Shown piece after piece: positions 23,540 through 32,749 of a DNA stretch of 45,032 nt. The position numbers and the translations under genes are program-made. The notes beneath the pieces were generated by a model. That model did not search any database. It was not told the DNA's origin and was given only the letters and a program-made list of their open reading frames with translations. This DNA is from Bog-756 sp036553725 (GTDB lineage Bacteria; Actinomycetota; Acidimicrobiia; Acidimicrobiales; RAAP-2). The stretch spans positions 1-45,032 of the forward strand of contig DATBOO010000042.1 of NCBI GenBank assembly GCA_036553725.1. Reading direction: 5' to 3'. How positions within the stretch are numbered: the stretch's first letter is position 1; each line of letters opens with the position of its first letter.

Positions 23540-24886
23540 ATGGCCTCGGAGAGCGGTAGAACGGCCGAGGCGACCGACCTGCTGCAGCACCTGATCAGGA
23601 ACCAGTGCGTCAACGACGGCACCGCCGCCTCGGGGCAGGAGCACCGCAGTGCCGAACTGCTCGGTGACTACCTCGAGGGCTCCGGGGTCGACCTCGAAAC
23701 CTACGAGCCCGAGCCCGGCCGGACATCGCTGGTGGCGAAGATCCACGGCTCCGACCCGAGCGCCCCGTCACTGACGCTGCTCGGCCACACCGACGTCGTG
23801 CCGGCCAACGCCGACGACTGGCGCCACGATCCCTTCGGCGGTGAGCTCATCGACGACGTGGTGTGGGGTCGGGGGGCCATCGACATGCTCGACCTGACCG
23901 CCACCATGGCCACCGGGCTCCGCCACCTGGCCCTGAGCGGCTTCCGTCCCGCCGGTGACCTCACCTACGTGGCCGTGGCCGATGAGGAGGCACTGGGCAC
24001 CCACGGAGCCGAGTGGCTGTGCCGGCACGCGGCTGACGCCGTCAACTCCGACTACGTCATCACCGAGTCGGGCGGGTTCCCGATGGGCGGGGCCGACGGC
24101 ACGACCCGGCTCCCGGTCATCACCGGCGAAAAGGGCGTGTACTGGTGCGTGCTCACCGTCAAGGGCACACCGGGGCACGGATCGCAGCCGTTGCGCACCG
24201 ACAACGCCTTGGTCAAGGCGGCCGAGTTGGTTCGTCGGATCGACGAGTACCGCCCCCAGGCGCAACTACACGAGGCGTGGACCCGGTTCGTCGAAGGCAT
24301 CGGTTTTCCGCCCGAGCTGGCCGAACCGCTGCTCGACCCCGACCGCATCGATGCCTTCTGCGACGAGCTCCCGCTGGTCGGCCTGGCCCGACAGGCCCAC
24401 GCCTGCACCCATACCACGCTGGCCCCGACCATCATGGAGGCGGGCACCAAGGTGAACGTGATCCCCGACCGGGTCGAGCTCACCGTCGACATCCGCTCCC
24501 TGCCCGGGTGGGACGCCGCCGATGTCCGGGCCATGCTGGACGACGTCATCGGCGACCTGTCCGATGACGTGGAGGTCGACTTCCGGGCCGGAGACCCGGC
24601 GACCACCTCGCCGATCGACACCCCCCTGTGGGACGCCCTGGAGCGGGTCAGCCGGGTGTTCTACCCGGGGGCCCGCACCGTTCCCTTCATGACCGTGGGG
24701 GCCACCGACGCCCGGTTCCACCGGGCCCTCGGCAGCGTGGCCTACGGGTTCGGGCTGCACAGCCGGGCCATCGGCTTCGAAGAGTACGGGACGATGTTCC
24801 ACGGCATCGACGAACGGGTCGACGTGGAGTCGCTCCGCCTGTCCACCGAGATGTGGATCGCCCTGGCCCACGACTTCCTGGTCTGA
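23540..24886 (+). CDS. M20-family metallopeptidase
   Basis: A 448-residue cytoplasmic di-zinc hydrolase of the ArgE/DapE/M20 group. Metal and catalytic motifs are LLGHTDVVPA near residue 80 (His, catalytic Asp), WGRGAIDMLD near residue 112 (bridging Asp), VADEEALGTHGAEWL (catalytic Glu pair) and the C-terminal MFHGIDERVD His. A dimerisation lid starts near GEKGVYWCVLTVKGTPGHGS. Families of this type remove acyl groups or cleave dipeptides; the substrate cannot be assigned. The start is fixed by TAAGAT 6 nt upstream. It is convergent with kgd. Confidence 0.88.
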   Translation: MASESGRTAEATDLLQHLIRNQCVNDGTAASGQEHRSAELLGDYLEGSGVDLETYEPEPGRTSLVAKIHGSDPSAPSLTLLGHTDVVPANADDWRHDPFGGELIDDVVWGRGAIDMLDLTATMATGLRHLALSGFRPAGDLTYVAVADEEALGTHGAEWLCRHAADAVNSDYVITESGGFPMGGADGTTRLPVITGEKGVYWCVLTVKGTPGHGSQPLRTDNALVKAAELVRRIDEYRPQAQLHEAWTRFVEGIGFPPELAEPLLDPDRIDAFCDELPLVGLARQAHACTHTTLAPTIMEAGTKVNVIPDRVELTVDIRSLPGWDAADVRAMLDDVIGDLSDDVEVDFRAGDPATTSPIDTPLWDALERVSRVFYPGARTVPFMTVGATDARFHRALGSVAYGFGLHSRAIGFEEYGTMFHGIDERVDVESLRLSTEMWIALAHDFLV

Positions 24887-24952
24887 TCCGCTTCCTGGTC
24901 CCGATCGTGGGCGGACCTGATCGCCCTGCCGACTTGAAGCGCCGGCCGCAGC

Positions 24953-27900
24953 TCAGCCGATGGAGCGGGCCAGCAGGTCGTCCTGTTCCAACCGGTGTAG
25001 GGCGGCACTACCTGAGGCGGGGCTGGCCGATTCGGCCCGGCTCACGTGCCGGAGCGAATGGGTGTCCCGCAGGAGGCTGTGCAGCCGGCTGTGGACGAAG
25101 TTCCACGCCCCCATGTTCTCCGGTTCCTCCTGCAGCCAGACCACCTCTGCGGCATTGGGGTAACGGTCGAGGACGGCCGCGATGGTCGCCTTCGGCCAGG
25201 GATAGAGCTGTTCCACCCTCACCACCACCACACCCCGACCCGCTTCGCCCAACTCGTCGCGCCGACCGAGGGCGTCGTAGGCCACCTTGCCCGTGCACAG
25301 CACCACCCGGGTGACCGCATCCGGGTGGAAGTCCTCGTCCCCGGCCGCGGGATCGTCGAGCACCTCGGCGAACGAGCCGGCGGTGAAGGCCCCGACGGGC
25401 GACCGGGCCAGCCGGGAGCGGAGGAGCGACTTCGGGGTGAACACGATCAGCGGCTTTCGCTCCGCCCCTCGCACCTGGGATCGGAGCAGATGGAAGTACT
25501 GCGCCGAGGTGGTCGGGTCGGTCACCCGCAGATTGCCTCGGGCACAGAGGGCGAGGAAGCGCTCGATCCGGGCGGACGAGTGCTCGGGGCCCTGGCCTTC
25601 GTAGCCGTGGGGCAACAGCAGCACCAATCCGGAGGTCTGGCCCCACTTGTCCTCCGCAGCCACCAAGAAGTTGTCGACGATGATCTCCGCGCCGTTCCAG
25701 AAGTCGCCGAACTGTGCCTCCCACGCCACCAGGTCGTCGATGGCCTCCACCGAGTAGCCGTACTCGAAACCGACGCAGGCATACTCCGACAACAGGGAGT
25801 CGCGGATAGTGAAGCGGCCGCCCCCCAGCTCGGCCAGGGGCACGTACTCCGCTCCGGTGTCGTGGTCCACCAGCACCGCATGGCGCTGCGAGAACGTCCC
25901 CCGGCGGGTGTCCTGCCCGGTCAACCGCACGTTGGTCCCCTCGACCAGCAGGGAGCCGATGGCCAGGGCCTCCCCGAGGGCCCAGTCGATCTGGCCGTCG
26001 GCGACCACCTTGTCGCGCTGTTCGAACTGGCGGGCCAGCTTCGGGTGGACGACGAACCCCGCCGGGACGGTGCTGACGGCCTCGGCCAGGCCCGACAACA
26101 CGGACGAGTCGACACCGGTCTCGACGGCTGGGATCCGCAGGTCGGGGACCACGTAGGCAGGAAGGACCGGTGCGCCCTGGCTGGTCGACTCGGCCTCGGC
26201 CCGGGTCTCGTCCAGGGCCGCCTGGAGGCGGGCCGAGAAGTCGTCGAGGGCCTGTTCGGCCTCCTCGATGGAGATGTCCCCCCGTCGGACCAGCGACTCG
26301 GTGTACAGCTTGCGCACCGACCGTCGGGCCTCGATCAGGGCGTACATCAGCGGCTGGGTGTAGCTGGGGTCGTCGCCCTCGTTGTGCCCGTGGCGGCGGT
26401 AGCAGACCATGTCGATGACCACGTCCTTGTGGAAGGCCTGGCGGAAGCCGAAGGCCAGGCGGGCGGCGCGCACGCAGGCCTCGGGATCGTCGCCGTTCAC
26501 GTGGAAGATCGGGGCCTGGACCATCTTCGCCACATCGGTGGGGTACACCGAGGTGCGGGCCGCCTCCGGCGCGGTGGTGAAGCCGAGCTGGTTATTGATA
26601 ACGATGTGCACGGTGCCGCCCGTGCGGTAGCCGGGCAGCCCGGACAGGTTGAGGGTCTCGGCCACCACGCCCTGTCCGGCGAAGGCCGCATCCCCGTGCA
26701 GCAGGATGGGAAGCACCGCAAACGGGTTCCACGGTCCGTCCCCCGGACCGGACCCCGCCGGCTGCGCTCCCGTCAGCGCGTCCTGCTTGGCCCGGACCAT
26801 GCCCACGACCACCGGGTCGACCGCTTCGAGGTGGGACGGGTTGGAGGCCATCGACACCGGGATGGAGCCGCCGGAGCGGGCCGCGAAGGTCCCACAGGCC
26901 CCCTTGTGGTACTTCACGTCACCTGAGCCCTGCACCGACTCGGGATCGAGATTGCCCTCGAATTCCTCGAAGATCTCCCCGTAGGACTTGCCCACGATAT
27001 TGGCCAGCACGTTGAGCCGGCCACGATGGGACATGCCGATCACCGCCTCGTGCAGGCCCTCGTCCACCGCCTCGTCGAGGATGGTGTCGAGGAGCACGAT
27101 GGCCGACTCCGCGCCCTCCAGCCCGAATCGCTTCTGCCCCACATACCGTGAGTGGAGGAACCGCTCGAACACCTCGGCGGCGTTCAGGCGCCCGAGGACG
27201 TGGCGTTGCTCGTCGGGTGCGAGGACCGACGGGACGCCCTCCAGGTGCTGCTGGATCCACCGCTTCTGCTGCGGGTCCTGGATGTGCATGTACTCCACGC
27301 CGAGGGTCCGGCAGTAGGCGTCGCGGAGGAGGTGGAGGATCTCGTCGAGGGTGGACATGGACTTGCCGCCCAGGCCGTCGGCGACGAAGTGCCGGGGCAG
27401 GTCCCAGATGGTCAACCCGTAGTGCAACGGGTCCAGCTCGGGGTGGAGGTCGGGCGGCTCGGCGTCCAACGGGTCGAGGTGGGCGATGAGATGGCCGCGG
27501 ACCCGGTACATGTTGATCAGGGTCTGCACGTGCACCTGTTTGATCAGGCGGAGCTGGGCGCCCTCGCCTTCGTCGTCGGGGGCGTTGACGTCGTGCTCCC
27601 ACCGGACCGGCTCGTAGGGGATGGCCAGGGACTCGAACACCTCTTGGTAGAAGCCGTGCCGGCCCATGAGGCACTCGGACACGTGGGCCAGGAAGAGGCC
27701 CGACTCGGCACCCTGGATGATCCGGTGGTCGTAGGTGGAGGTGAGGGTCACCGTCTTGCCGATGCCCAGGTCCGCCAGGGTCCGCGGATCGGCCGCCTCG
27801 AACCCGGCCGGGACCCCCAGGGCCCCGACACCCACGATGAGCCCTTGCCCGGGCATCAGCCGCGGCACCGACTGCACGGTGCCCAAGGTTCCCGGGTTGG

Positions 27901-28828
27901 TGAGCGTGACGGTGGTGCCGGCGAAGTCGTCCGGGGCGATCTTGTTGGTGTGGATCTTGCGGACCAGCTCTTCGTAGGCGCTGACGAATCCCCGGAAGTC
28001 CAGGGCGTCCGCATCGGTGATGCAGGGCACCAGGAGCGTGCGGCTCCCGTCGGACTTCTCCACGTCGACCGCCAATCCGAGCCCGACGTGGCGGTGCCGG
28101 ATGACTCCGGGCGTCCCCTTTCCGTCAGCGTCGGCGGCAAAGGCGGCGTTCATGGCCGGCATCGCCATGAGCCCCTTGACCACCGCATACCCGATGAGAT
28201 GGGTGAAGCTGACCTTGCCCCCCGTCGTCCGGAAGAGCTGATTGTTGACCACTGTGCGGTTGATCTCGAGGAGCTTGGCCGGGATGGACCGGACGCTGGT
28301 GGCCGTGGGCACCGACAGGGACGCCTCCATGTTGGCCACGATGCGGGCGGCGGCACCACGCAGGGCGACAGGCGGCTCGGAACGGCCCGGCCCGGAGGGC
28401 GTTCCGGTGCCCGCCGACGATGGGCCGGACCCGGATGCGGTCGCCGGCGGGCGGCCAGTGTCGTCCGGGGAGCGGGGCGCTATCGGCGAAGCAGTCGGTG
28501 TCGGTGCCGTTGCCGGTGGCGGCACCGGTGCCGCGGTCGCGGTCGACGCCGCGGCCGCGGTCGCGGTCGACGGCGCGGTCGTAGATGAGGGACCGACCGC
28601 TGTACTCGAGGGAGCCGGAGCCGGGGTGGGCGACGGAGCCCCGCCGGCGGGTCGGTAGTCGGCGAAGAACTCCCGCCACGAATCGGACACCGAGGTCGGA
28701 TCGGACCGGAACCGCTCGTACATGTCCTCGACCAGCCACGCGTTCGGCCCGAAGGCCCCGGAGCCCGTGGCTCCCCGTGAGCTCAGATCGCCGGCACCGG
28801 CCGATCCGTCTCCAACGTCGTCATCCAT
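24953..28828 (-). CDS. kgd: Multifunctional 2-oxoglutarate decarboxylase/dehydrogenase E1-E2 fusion
   Basis: A 1291-residue Kgd/SucA-type protein, the actinobacterial form in which E1 is fused behind an E2-like acyltransferase. Residues 1-60 are the E1 N-arm (FGPNAWLVEDMYERFRSDP), then a Pro/Thr/Ala-rich linker (61-155), the E2 catalytic-like domain (about 156-400, ending STYDHRIIQGAESGLF), and the thiamine-diphosphate E1 part with GMSHRGRLNVLANIVGKSY, GDAAFAGQGVVAETLNLS, INNQLGFTT and RRHGHNEGDDPSYTQP. No lipoyl domain is present. It decarboxylates 2-oxoglutarate to feed succinyl-CoA or related products. ATG 28828 is 8 nt after TAGGCT, a likely leaderless start; the longer open frame crosses the HU gene and is not coding. 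Confidence 0.95.
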   Translation of the reverse strand: MDDDVGDGSAGAGDLSSRGATGSGAFGPNAWLVEDMYERFRSDPTSVSDSWREFFADYRPAGGAPSPTPAPAPSSTAVGPSSTTAPSTATAAAASTATAAPVPPPATAPTPTASPIAPRSPDDTGRPPATASGSGPSSAGTGTPSGPGRSEPPVALRGAAARIVANMEASLSVPTATSVRSIPAKLLEINRTVVNNQLFRTTGGKVSFTHLIGYAVVKGLMAMPAMNAAFAADADGKGTPGVIRHRHVGLGLAVDVEKSDGSRTLLVPCITDADALDFRGFVSAYEELVRKIHTNKIAPDDFAGTTVTLTNPGTLGTVQSVPRLMPGQGLIVGVGALGVPAGFEAADPRTLADLGIGKTVTLTSTYDHRIIQGAESGLFLAHVSECLMGRHGFYQEVFESLAIPYEPVRWEHDVNAPDDEGEGAQLRLIKQVHVQTLINMYRVRGHLIAHLDPLDAEPPDLHPELDPLHYGLTIWDLPRHFVADGLGGKSMSTLDEILHLLRDAYCRTLGVEYMHIQDPQQKRWIQQHLEGVPSVLAPDEQRHVLGRLNAAEVFERFLHSRYVGQKRFGLEGAESAIVLLDTILDEAVDEGLHEAVIGMSHRGRLNVLANIVGKSYGEIFEEFEGNLDPESVQGSGDVKYHKGACGTFAARSGGSIPVSMASNPSHLEAVDPVVVGMVRAKQDALTGAQPAGSGPGDGPWNPFAVLPILLHGDAAFAGQGVVAETLNLSGLPGYRTGGTVHIVINNQLGFTTAPEAARTSVYPTDVAKMVQAPIFHVNGDDPEACVRAARLAFGFRQAFHKDVVIDMVCYRRHGHNEGDDPSYTQPLMYALIEARRSVRKLYTESLVRRGDISIEEAEQALDDFSARLQAALDETRAEAESTSQGAPVLPAYVVPDLRIPAVETGVDSSVLSGLAEAVSTVPAGFVVHPKLARQFEQRDKVVADGQIDWALGEALAIGSLLVEGTNVRLTGQDTRRGTFSQRHAVLVDHDTGAEYVPLAELGGGRFTIRDSLLSEYACVGFEYGYSVEAIDDLVAWEAQFGDFWNGAEIIVDNFLVAAEDKWGQTSGLVLLLPHGYEGQGPEHSSARIERFLALCARGNLRVTDPTTSAQYFHLLRSQVRGAERKPLIVFTPKSLLRSRLARSPVGAFTAGSFAEVLDDPAAGDEDFHPDAVTRVVLCTGKVAYDALGRRDELGEAGRGVVVVRVEQLYPWPKATIAAVLDRYPNAAEVVWLQEEPENMGAWNFVHSRLHSLLRDTHSLRHVSRAESASPASGSAALHRLEQDDLLARSIG

Positions 28829-28836
28829 TGCCTTCC

Positions 28837-28842
28837 AGCCTA
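28837..28842 (-). promoter_or_regulatory. -10 element of kgd
   Basis: TAGGCT on the minus strand, 8 nt before ATG 28828. Confidence 0.4.
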
Positions 28843-28935
28843 CCGGGGCGCCGAATCGCAACGGATGTGGCGTCGGCTGCAAGGCCCCACCGGCCCGCGA
28901 CGCCGGGACACCCGGGCCGCGGACCGGTCGGTCGG

Positions 28936-29250
28936 CTACCTGGCCTTGGCGATCTTCGGTGCGGGAGCCTGACCGTTCACGACCTTCTTGAACGAGGAGC
29001 CGGCCGACACCTTGGGGCTCTTCGAAGCCTTGATCTTGATGGCCTCCCCGGTCTGCGGGTTCCGACCGGTGCGCGCGGCACGCTGGGCCCGATCGAACGT
29101 CAGGAATCCGGTGATGACCACCTTCTCGCCTTTGGCCACGTTGGCCACCACGACGTCCTCGATGCCGCCGAGCACGGAAGCCACGTCCTTGTTGGTCGAC
29201 CCGATGTGGGTGGCCACGGCCGCGATGAGATCGGTTTTTGTGAGGGGCAC
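28936..29250 (-). CDS. HU-family DNA-binding protein, short form
   Basis: A 104-residue HU protein: LTKTDLIAAVATHIGSTNKD, then KVVITGFLTFDRAQRAART and GRNPQTGEAIKIKASKSPKV, the DNA-wrapping arm, followed by GSSFKKVVNG. HU proteins bend and compact DNA as dimers. Only about 10 residues follow the fold, so it lacks the H1-like tail of the second HU gene at 41547. GTG 29250 is preceded by AGGAGAG. The surrounding long open frame is a readthrough with no conserved sequence. It is transcribed towards kgd but kgd has its own likely promoter. It is divergent from an alpha/beta hydrolase. Confidence 0.93.
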   Translation of the reverse strand: MPLTKTDLIAAVATHIGSTNKDVASVLGGIEDVVVANVAKGEKVVITGFLTFDRAQRAARTGRNPQTGEAIKIKASKSPKVSAGSSFKKVVNGQAPAPKIAKAR

Positions 29251-29448
29251 AGTCTCTCCTTCGTCTTTGGAAGCCACAACAATGCACGATCTGAACCGCC
29301 CATGTGCGCATTTGGCCCCGAATGGAGCGGAAATCCGGGCCATCCCGGGCGGTCGATTCGCAGGCCGCCGGGCCGCCGTCGGCACGTTCACCCTCGTCAC
29401 GACACGTGTATGGCGTGGAGACCAACCACCTGAAAGGCTGCAGCTGCC

Positions 29449-30267
29449 ATGTCCCCGACGACCGCCCTGGCCATCACCGAACACCGGCCCGACGGGATCC
29501 AGGCCGACGCTCCGGTGGTCGTGCTGGTCCACGGTTCCCTCGATCGCTCGGCCAGCTTCACACGGGTGCTCCGGCGCCTGGACGACCTCCACACCGTGGC
29601 CTACGACCGGCGGGGCTACCACCACTCCCGCCAGGCACTGCCGCTCAACGCGACGCTCGACGGCCATGTCGACGATCTGCTCGAGGTCATCGGCGGCCGA
29701 CCTGCGGTGGTGCTCGGGCACAGTTATGGGGGCGACATCGCCCTGCGCGCCGCCCTCCGGGACGGGGGGCCGTCGACCATTCTGTCGGTGGCCGCCTATG
29801 AGCCCCCGATGCCCTGGCTGGCCGGATACCGGCGATCGGCACCCAGCGCCGGCGCCACGCCGACGGCCACCGGTGCCGGCGGGCCCGACGAAGCCGGCAC
29901 CGCCGCCGAGCGCTTCTTCCGGCGGATGGTGGGCGACGCCGCCTGGGAGCGTCTCCCCGAGCGCACCAAGGCCGCACGGCGGGCCGACGGCCCCGCCCTC
30001 GAGGCCGAGCTCCGTGCCATTCGGGTGCCCGATGCCCCGTTCGACGTGTCCGCACTGACCATCCCGGCCACGTTCGGACGGGGCGAGCACTCCGCCTCCC
30101 GCCATCGCTATGCGGTGGCGTGGCTGCTCGAGCACACGCCCGGTGCGCAACTGGTCGAGATCCCCGGCGCCTCCCATGGCGCCCATCTCACCCACCCCGG
30201 TGGGTTCGCCGACCTGGCCCGGACCGCCCTCGCCCGGGCCGGCCGTCCGATCCGCAACGCCCGCTGA
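29449..30267 (+). CDS. Alpha/beta hydrolase
   Basis: A 272-residue cytoplasmic hydrolase: VVVLVHGSLDRSASF (oxyanion region) near residue 24, VAYDRRGYHHSRQ, nucleophile elbow VVLGHSYGGDIALRAA near residue 87, a proline-rich cap around residues 125-150, and the likely catalytic His in IPGASHGAHLTHP near residue 243. The acid residue is not obvious; FGRGEHSASRH is at the usual place but lacks a clear Asp. GAAAGG-like TGAAAGG precedes the ATG. Substrate unknown. Its stop is followed directly by the remnant of an epimerase gene that was once coupled to it. Confidence 0.83.
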   Translation: MSPTTALAITEHRPDGIQADAPVVVLVHGSLDRSASFTRVLRRLDDLHTVAYDRRGYHHSRQALPLNATLDGHVDDLLEVIGGRPAVVLGHSYGGDIALRAALRDGGPSTILSVAAYEPPMPWLAGYRRSAPSAGATPTATGAGGPDEAGTAAERFFRRMVGDAAWERLPERTKAARRADGPALEAELRAIRVPDAPFDVSALTIPATFGRGEHSASRHRYAVAWLLEHTPGAQLVEIPGASHGAHLTHPGGFADLARTALARAGRPIRNAR

Positions 30268-30350
30268 ACATCCTCGTGACCGGCTCGCCGGGGCTGATCG
30301 GCACCGCGCCGGTCGATCGCCTCCGGTCCCAAGGCCATGGCGTCCGACGG
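30264..30350 (+). pseudogene. Truncated N-terminus of an NAD-dependent epimerase/dehydratase
   Basis: Twenty-nine codons read LNILVTGSPGLIGTAPV and then DRLRSQGHGVRR. This is the first beta-strand, the Gly-rich NAD-binding turn (TGSPGLIG, cf. TGxxGxxG) and the next helix and strand of an extended SDR epimerase. The first codon is CTG, where an ATG would give an ATGA overlap with the hydrolase stop, so the gene was probably the next in that operon. After residue 29 similarity stops, 13 bp before the convergent transporter gene ends. The rest is lost. Confidence 0.7.
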
Positions 30351-30362
30351 CGGTGCGGCCAG

Positions 30363-31304
30363 CTACTCGGGGACCGGCTCGATCCTCCGCGGCGGCTCCA
30401 TCGGAGGCTCCCGCCGCGGCTGCCTGGCCAGGCGGTCGCCGGTCTGCGACTGGTCCTTGGCCCCGGCCACCAGCGGGGAGAGCGACAGGAAGATCACGCC
30501 GCCGATGACGACGCCGATGGCCACGACCTCGACGGGCAGTCGCCACCCGGCGGTGTGCAACCGGTCGTGGAACAGCCAGATCCCGATGATCACGCTGGCC
30601 ACCGGGTCCACGATGGTGAGTGTGGCCTGCGATGCGGTGATCGGCCCGGCGTGCAGCGAGCTCTGGATGAGGAGCAGCCCGATCAGGCCGCTCGCCACCA
30701 GGGCATAGGGAACCCAGTTGGTGAACACATGGCCCCACCCCTCGGTGACCAGCGTCGTGAACTGCTTGGTCAACGCGGCCGACAGGGCGAACATGGTGGC
30801 CCCGGAGGCACCGAACATGGCGGCACGGAACCAGCGGGGACCGGTGAAGCCGAGGGCGGCGGTGGCCACGACGATCGCCCCCACCACCACGACCACCACG
30901 GTCCAACTCCTGAGGGTGGGCACGACGGTCCCGCCACCCGGATCGGCGATCACCAGAAAGGCGGCCAGGCCCCCGGCGGCCGCCAGCGCTCCCGCCCACT
31001 CCCGCCAGGTCAGGCGGTAGCGGAACCACACGCCGAGGATCAGGACCAGGAACAACAGCTCGGTGGTGACGATGGGTTGCACGGAGCTGAGCTGGCCGAA
31101 GCGCAGGGCCCCGGCCTGCAGGAGGAAGCCGCCGGCGATCAGCGCCACACCGGCGAACCAGATCAGGTGGCGGAAGCCCTCACGGAACAGGCTGAGGCCA
31201 ATGGTGGCGTCCTCGGGGGCATTCTGGACGCCGATCCGCTGGAAGACCACGCTGAGGGCGTTGGCGAAGGCCGCCAGCACGGCGAGGGTGAAGGCCATCT
31301 GCAT
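30363..31304 (-). CDS. DMT-superfamily (EamA-like) transporter
   Basis: A 313-residue membrane protein with about nine or ten hydrophobic segments in two repeated halves, for example TLAVLAAFANALSVVFQRI, LIWFAGVALIAGGFLLQ, ELLFLVLILGVWF, VVVVVGAIVVATAALGF, VEVVAIGVVIGGVIFLSL. Motifs around SSVQPIVTTELLF and ATLTIVDPVASVIIG resemble the DMT halves. The last 35 residues are hydrophilic and Arg/Pro-rich, facing the cytoplasm. Transported substrate unknown; magnesium or metabolite export are both known in the superfamily. ATG 31304 is used; the ATG two codons later is equally possible. Its 3' end abuts the epimerase remnant. Confidence 0.8.
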   Translation of the reverse strand: MQMAFTLAVLAAFANALSVVFQRIGVQNAPEDATIGLSLFREGFRHLIWFAGVALIAGGFLLQAGALRFGQLSSVQPIVTTELLFLVLILGVWFRYRLTWREWAGALAAAGGLAAFLVIADPGGGTVVPTLRSWTVVVVVVGAIVVATAALGFTGPRWFRAAMFGASGATMFALSAALTKQFTTLVTEGWGHVFTNWVPYALVASGLIGLLLIQSSLHAGPITASQATLTIVDPVASVIIGIWLFHDRLHTAGWRLPVEVVAIGVVIGGVIFLSLSPLVAGAKDQSQTGDRLARQPRREPPMEPPRRIEPVPE

Positions 31305-31440
31305 GGTCTAGTGCAGCCGATCAGACCGATCGGTCCTCGGGGGGAGAGCCACCCGCCTGCCGGCGCCTCGCCGCATTCCACTCCGGCGTTACGCTGTCGT
31401 CGGCACGACCCAGAAGTTGACAGGAACGAGGGGAACCACC

Positions 31441-32706
31441 ATGACCCATGCCGCGGTAGCGGGCCAGAGCCAGCCGGAGGCCGAGGAGGGCGGCGGACCG
31501 CCCAGCCCCGAGCAGTTCGAGCTCGAAGTCCGCGCCTTCTTCGAGGCCAACGCCGACAAGCGCCCGGAGGAGACCTTCGTCTGGGGCGAGGGGTCCGACC
31601 ACGTCGGCCTCTTTCCGGAACGGACGCCGGCCGAAGATGCCGCCGACCTGGCCGCGGCCCGGGCCTGGGCCCGACAGGTCTTCGACGCCGGCTTCGCATG
31701 GATCACCGGGCCGGCCACCTATGGGGGTCGCGGCCTGGTCCGTGACTACCAGCGGATCTACAACGCGGTGGCCGTCGGCTACAAGACACCTTCCATGTCC
31801 GTCTTCGGCATCGGGCTCGGGATGGTGGCTCCCACCATCCTGGCCCACGCCACCGAGGAGGTCCGCCGGGCCTACCTGATCCCCATGTACCGCGGGGACA
31901 TCGTCGGCTGTCAGCTGTTCAGCGAGCCCTCCTCCGGATCGGACCTCGCCTCGCTCCAGACCCGAGCGGTCCGCGATGGCGACGAGTGGGTCATCAACGG
32001 CCAGAAAGTGTGGACCTCGGGCGCCCAGCTCTCCGACATCGGCGAGATCATCTGCCGCACCGACCCCGATCTGCCCAAGCACCGCGGCCTGACCGGCTTC
32101 GTGGTCGACATGCACGCCCCCGGCGTCGAGGTCCGGCCGCTGCGCCAGATGACCGGGGGGGCGTCGTTCAACGAGGTCTTCTTCACCGATGTCCGGGTCC
32201 CCGATTCCCACCGGCTCGGCGAGGTCAACGGCGGGTGGACGGTGGCCCTCACCACCCTGATGAACGAGCGGGCGGCCATCGGCGGTGGTGGCGGCGGCCT
32301 CGGCCTCCCCGCCAGCCGGCGGCTGGTGGAGCTGGCCCGGGCCAAGGGTCGCACCGACGACCCGCTGGTCCGCCAGCAGCTGGCCTCGGTCATCGTCCAC
32401 GAGCGGGTGGCCGGCTACACCAACCTGCGCGCCATGGCCAAGATCGCCCTCGGCCAGCTGCCGGGGCCGGAGATGTCCATGGGCAAGTTGTCGCTGACCG
32501 CCAACATGGTCCGGACCTGCGAGGCCCTCTCCTCGATCCTCGGCCCGGCGCTGGTCGCCGACAACGGCGCCTGGGGCACCTACGCCTGGTCCGAGTACCT
32601 CCTCGGTGTGCCGGGCATGCGGGTGGCCGGGGGCACCGACGAGGTCCTGCGCAACATCATCGGCGAGCGGGTGCTCGGGCTCCCGAAGGATCCCGCCCCC
32701 CACTAG
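31441..32706 (+). CDS. Acyl-CoA dehydrogenase
   Basis: A 421-residue FAD enzyme for alpha,beta-dehydrogenation of an acyl-CoA. Conserved parts: FAWITGPATYGGRGLVRDYQ near residue 83, CQLFSEPSSGSDLASLQTRA (FAD and substrate loop) near residue 155, WVINGQKVWTSGAQLSD, FNEVFFTDVRVPDSHRLGEV near residue 240, and the C-terminal VAGGTDEVLRNIIGERVLGLP. It belongs to the long-chain or steroid-side-chain-like branch with an extended N-terminus. The catalytic Glu position is not obvious from sequence alone, so the exact substrate class is open. ATG 31441 has GAGGGGAA upstream and a TACGCT -10 candidate at 31390-31395. Confidence 0.92.
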   Translation: MTHAAVAGQSQPEAEEGGGPPSPEQFELEVRAFFEANADKRPEETFVWGEGSDHVGLFPERTPAEDAADLAAARAWARQVFDAGFAWITGPATYGGRGLVRDYQRIYNAVAVGYKTPSMSVFGIGLGMVAPTILAHATEEVRRAYLIPMYRGDIVGCQLFSEPSSGSDLASLQTRAVRDGDEWVINGQKVWTSGAQLSDIGEIICRTDPDLPKHRGLTGFVVDMHAPGVEVRPLRQMTGGASFNEVFFTDVRVPDSHRLGEVNGGWTVALTTLMNERAAIGGGGGGLGLPASRRLVELARAKGRTDDPLVRQQLASVIVHERVAGYTNLRAMAKIALGQLPGPEMSMGKLSLTANMVRTCEALSSILGPALVADNGAWGTYAWSEYLLGVPGMRVAGGTDEVLRNIIGERVLGLPKDPAPH

Positions 32707-32712
32707 CGCGCC

Positions 32713-32745
32713 CCCCCACTGGCGCGCCGGCCCGTCGGGTGGGGG
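32713..32745. terminator. Hairpin between the acyl-CoA dehydrogenase and rnhB
   Basis: Arms CCCCCAC (32713-32719) and GTGGGGG (32739-32745) flank a GC-rich 19-nt interval in a convergent 43-bp gap. The stop-codon region 5' to it is a near-duplicate of the left arm region (16-17 bp unit). Bidirectional termination is inferred. Confidence 0.4.
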
Positions 32746-32749
32746 CCGG

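Noticed and set aside
28829..29425. Upstream extension of kgd
   Set aside because: It runs across the HU gene on the same strand in another frame, and a -10 element plus ATG at 28828 fit the family start.
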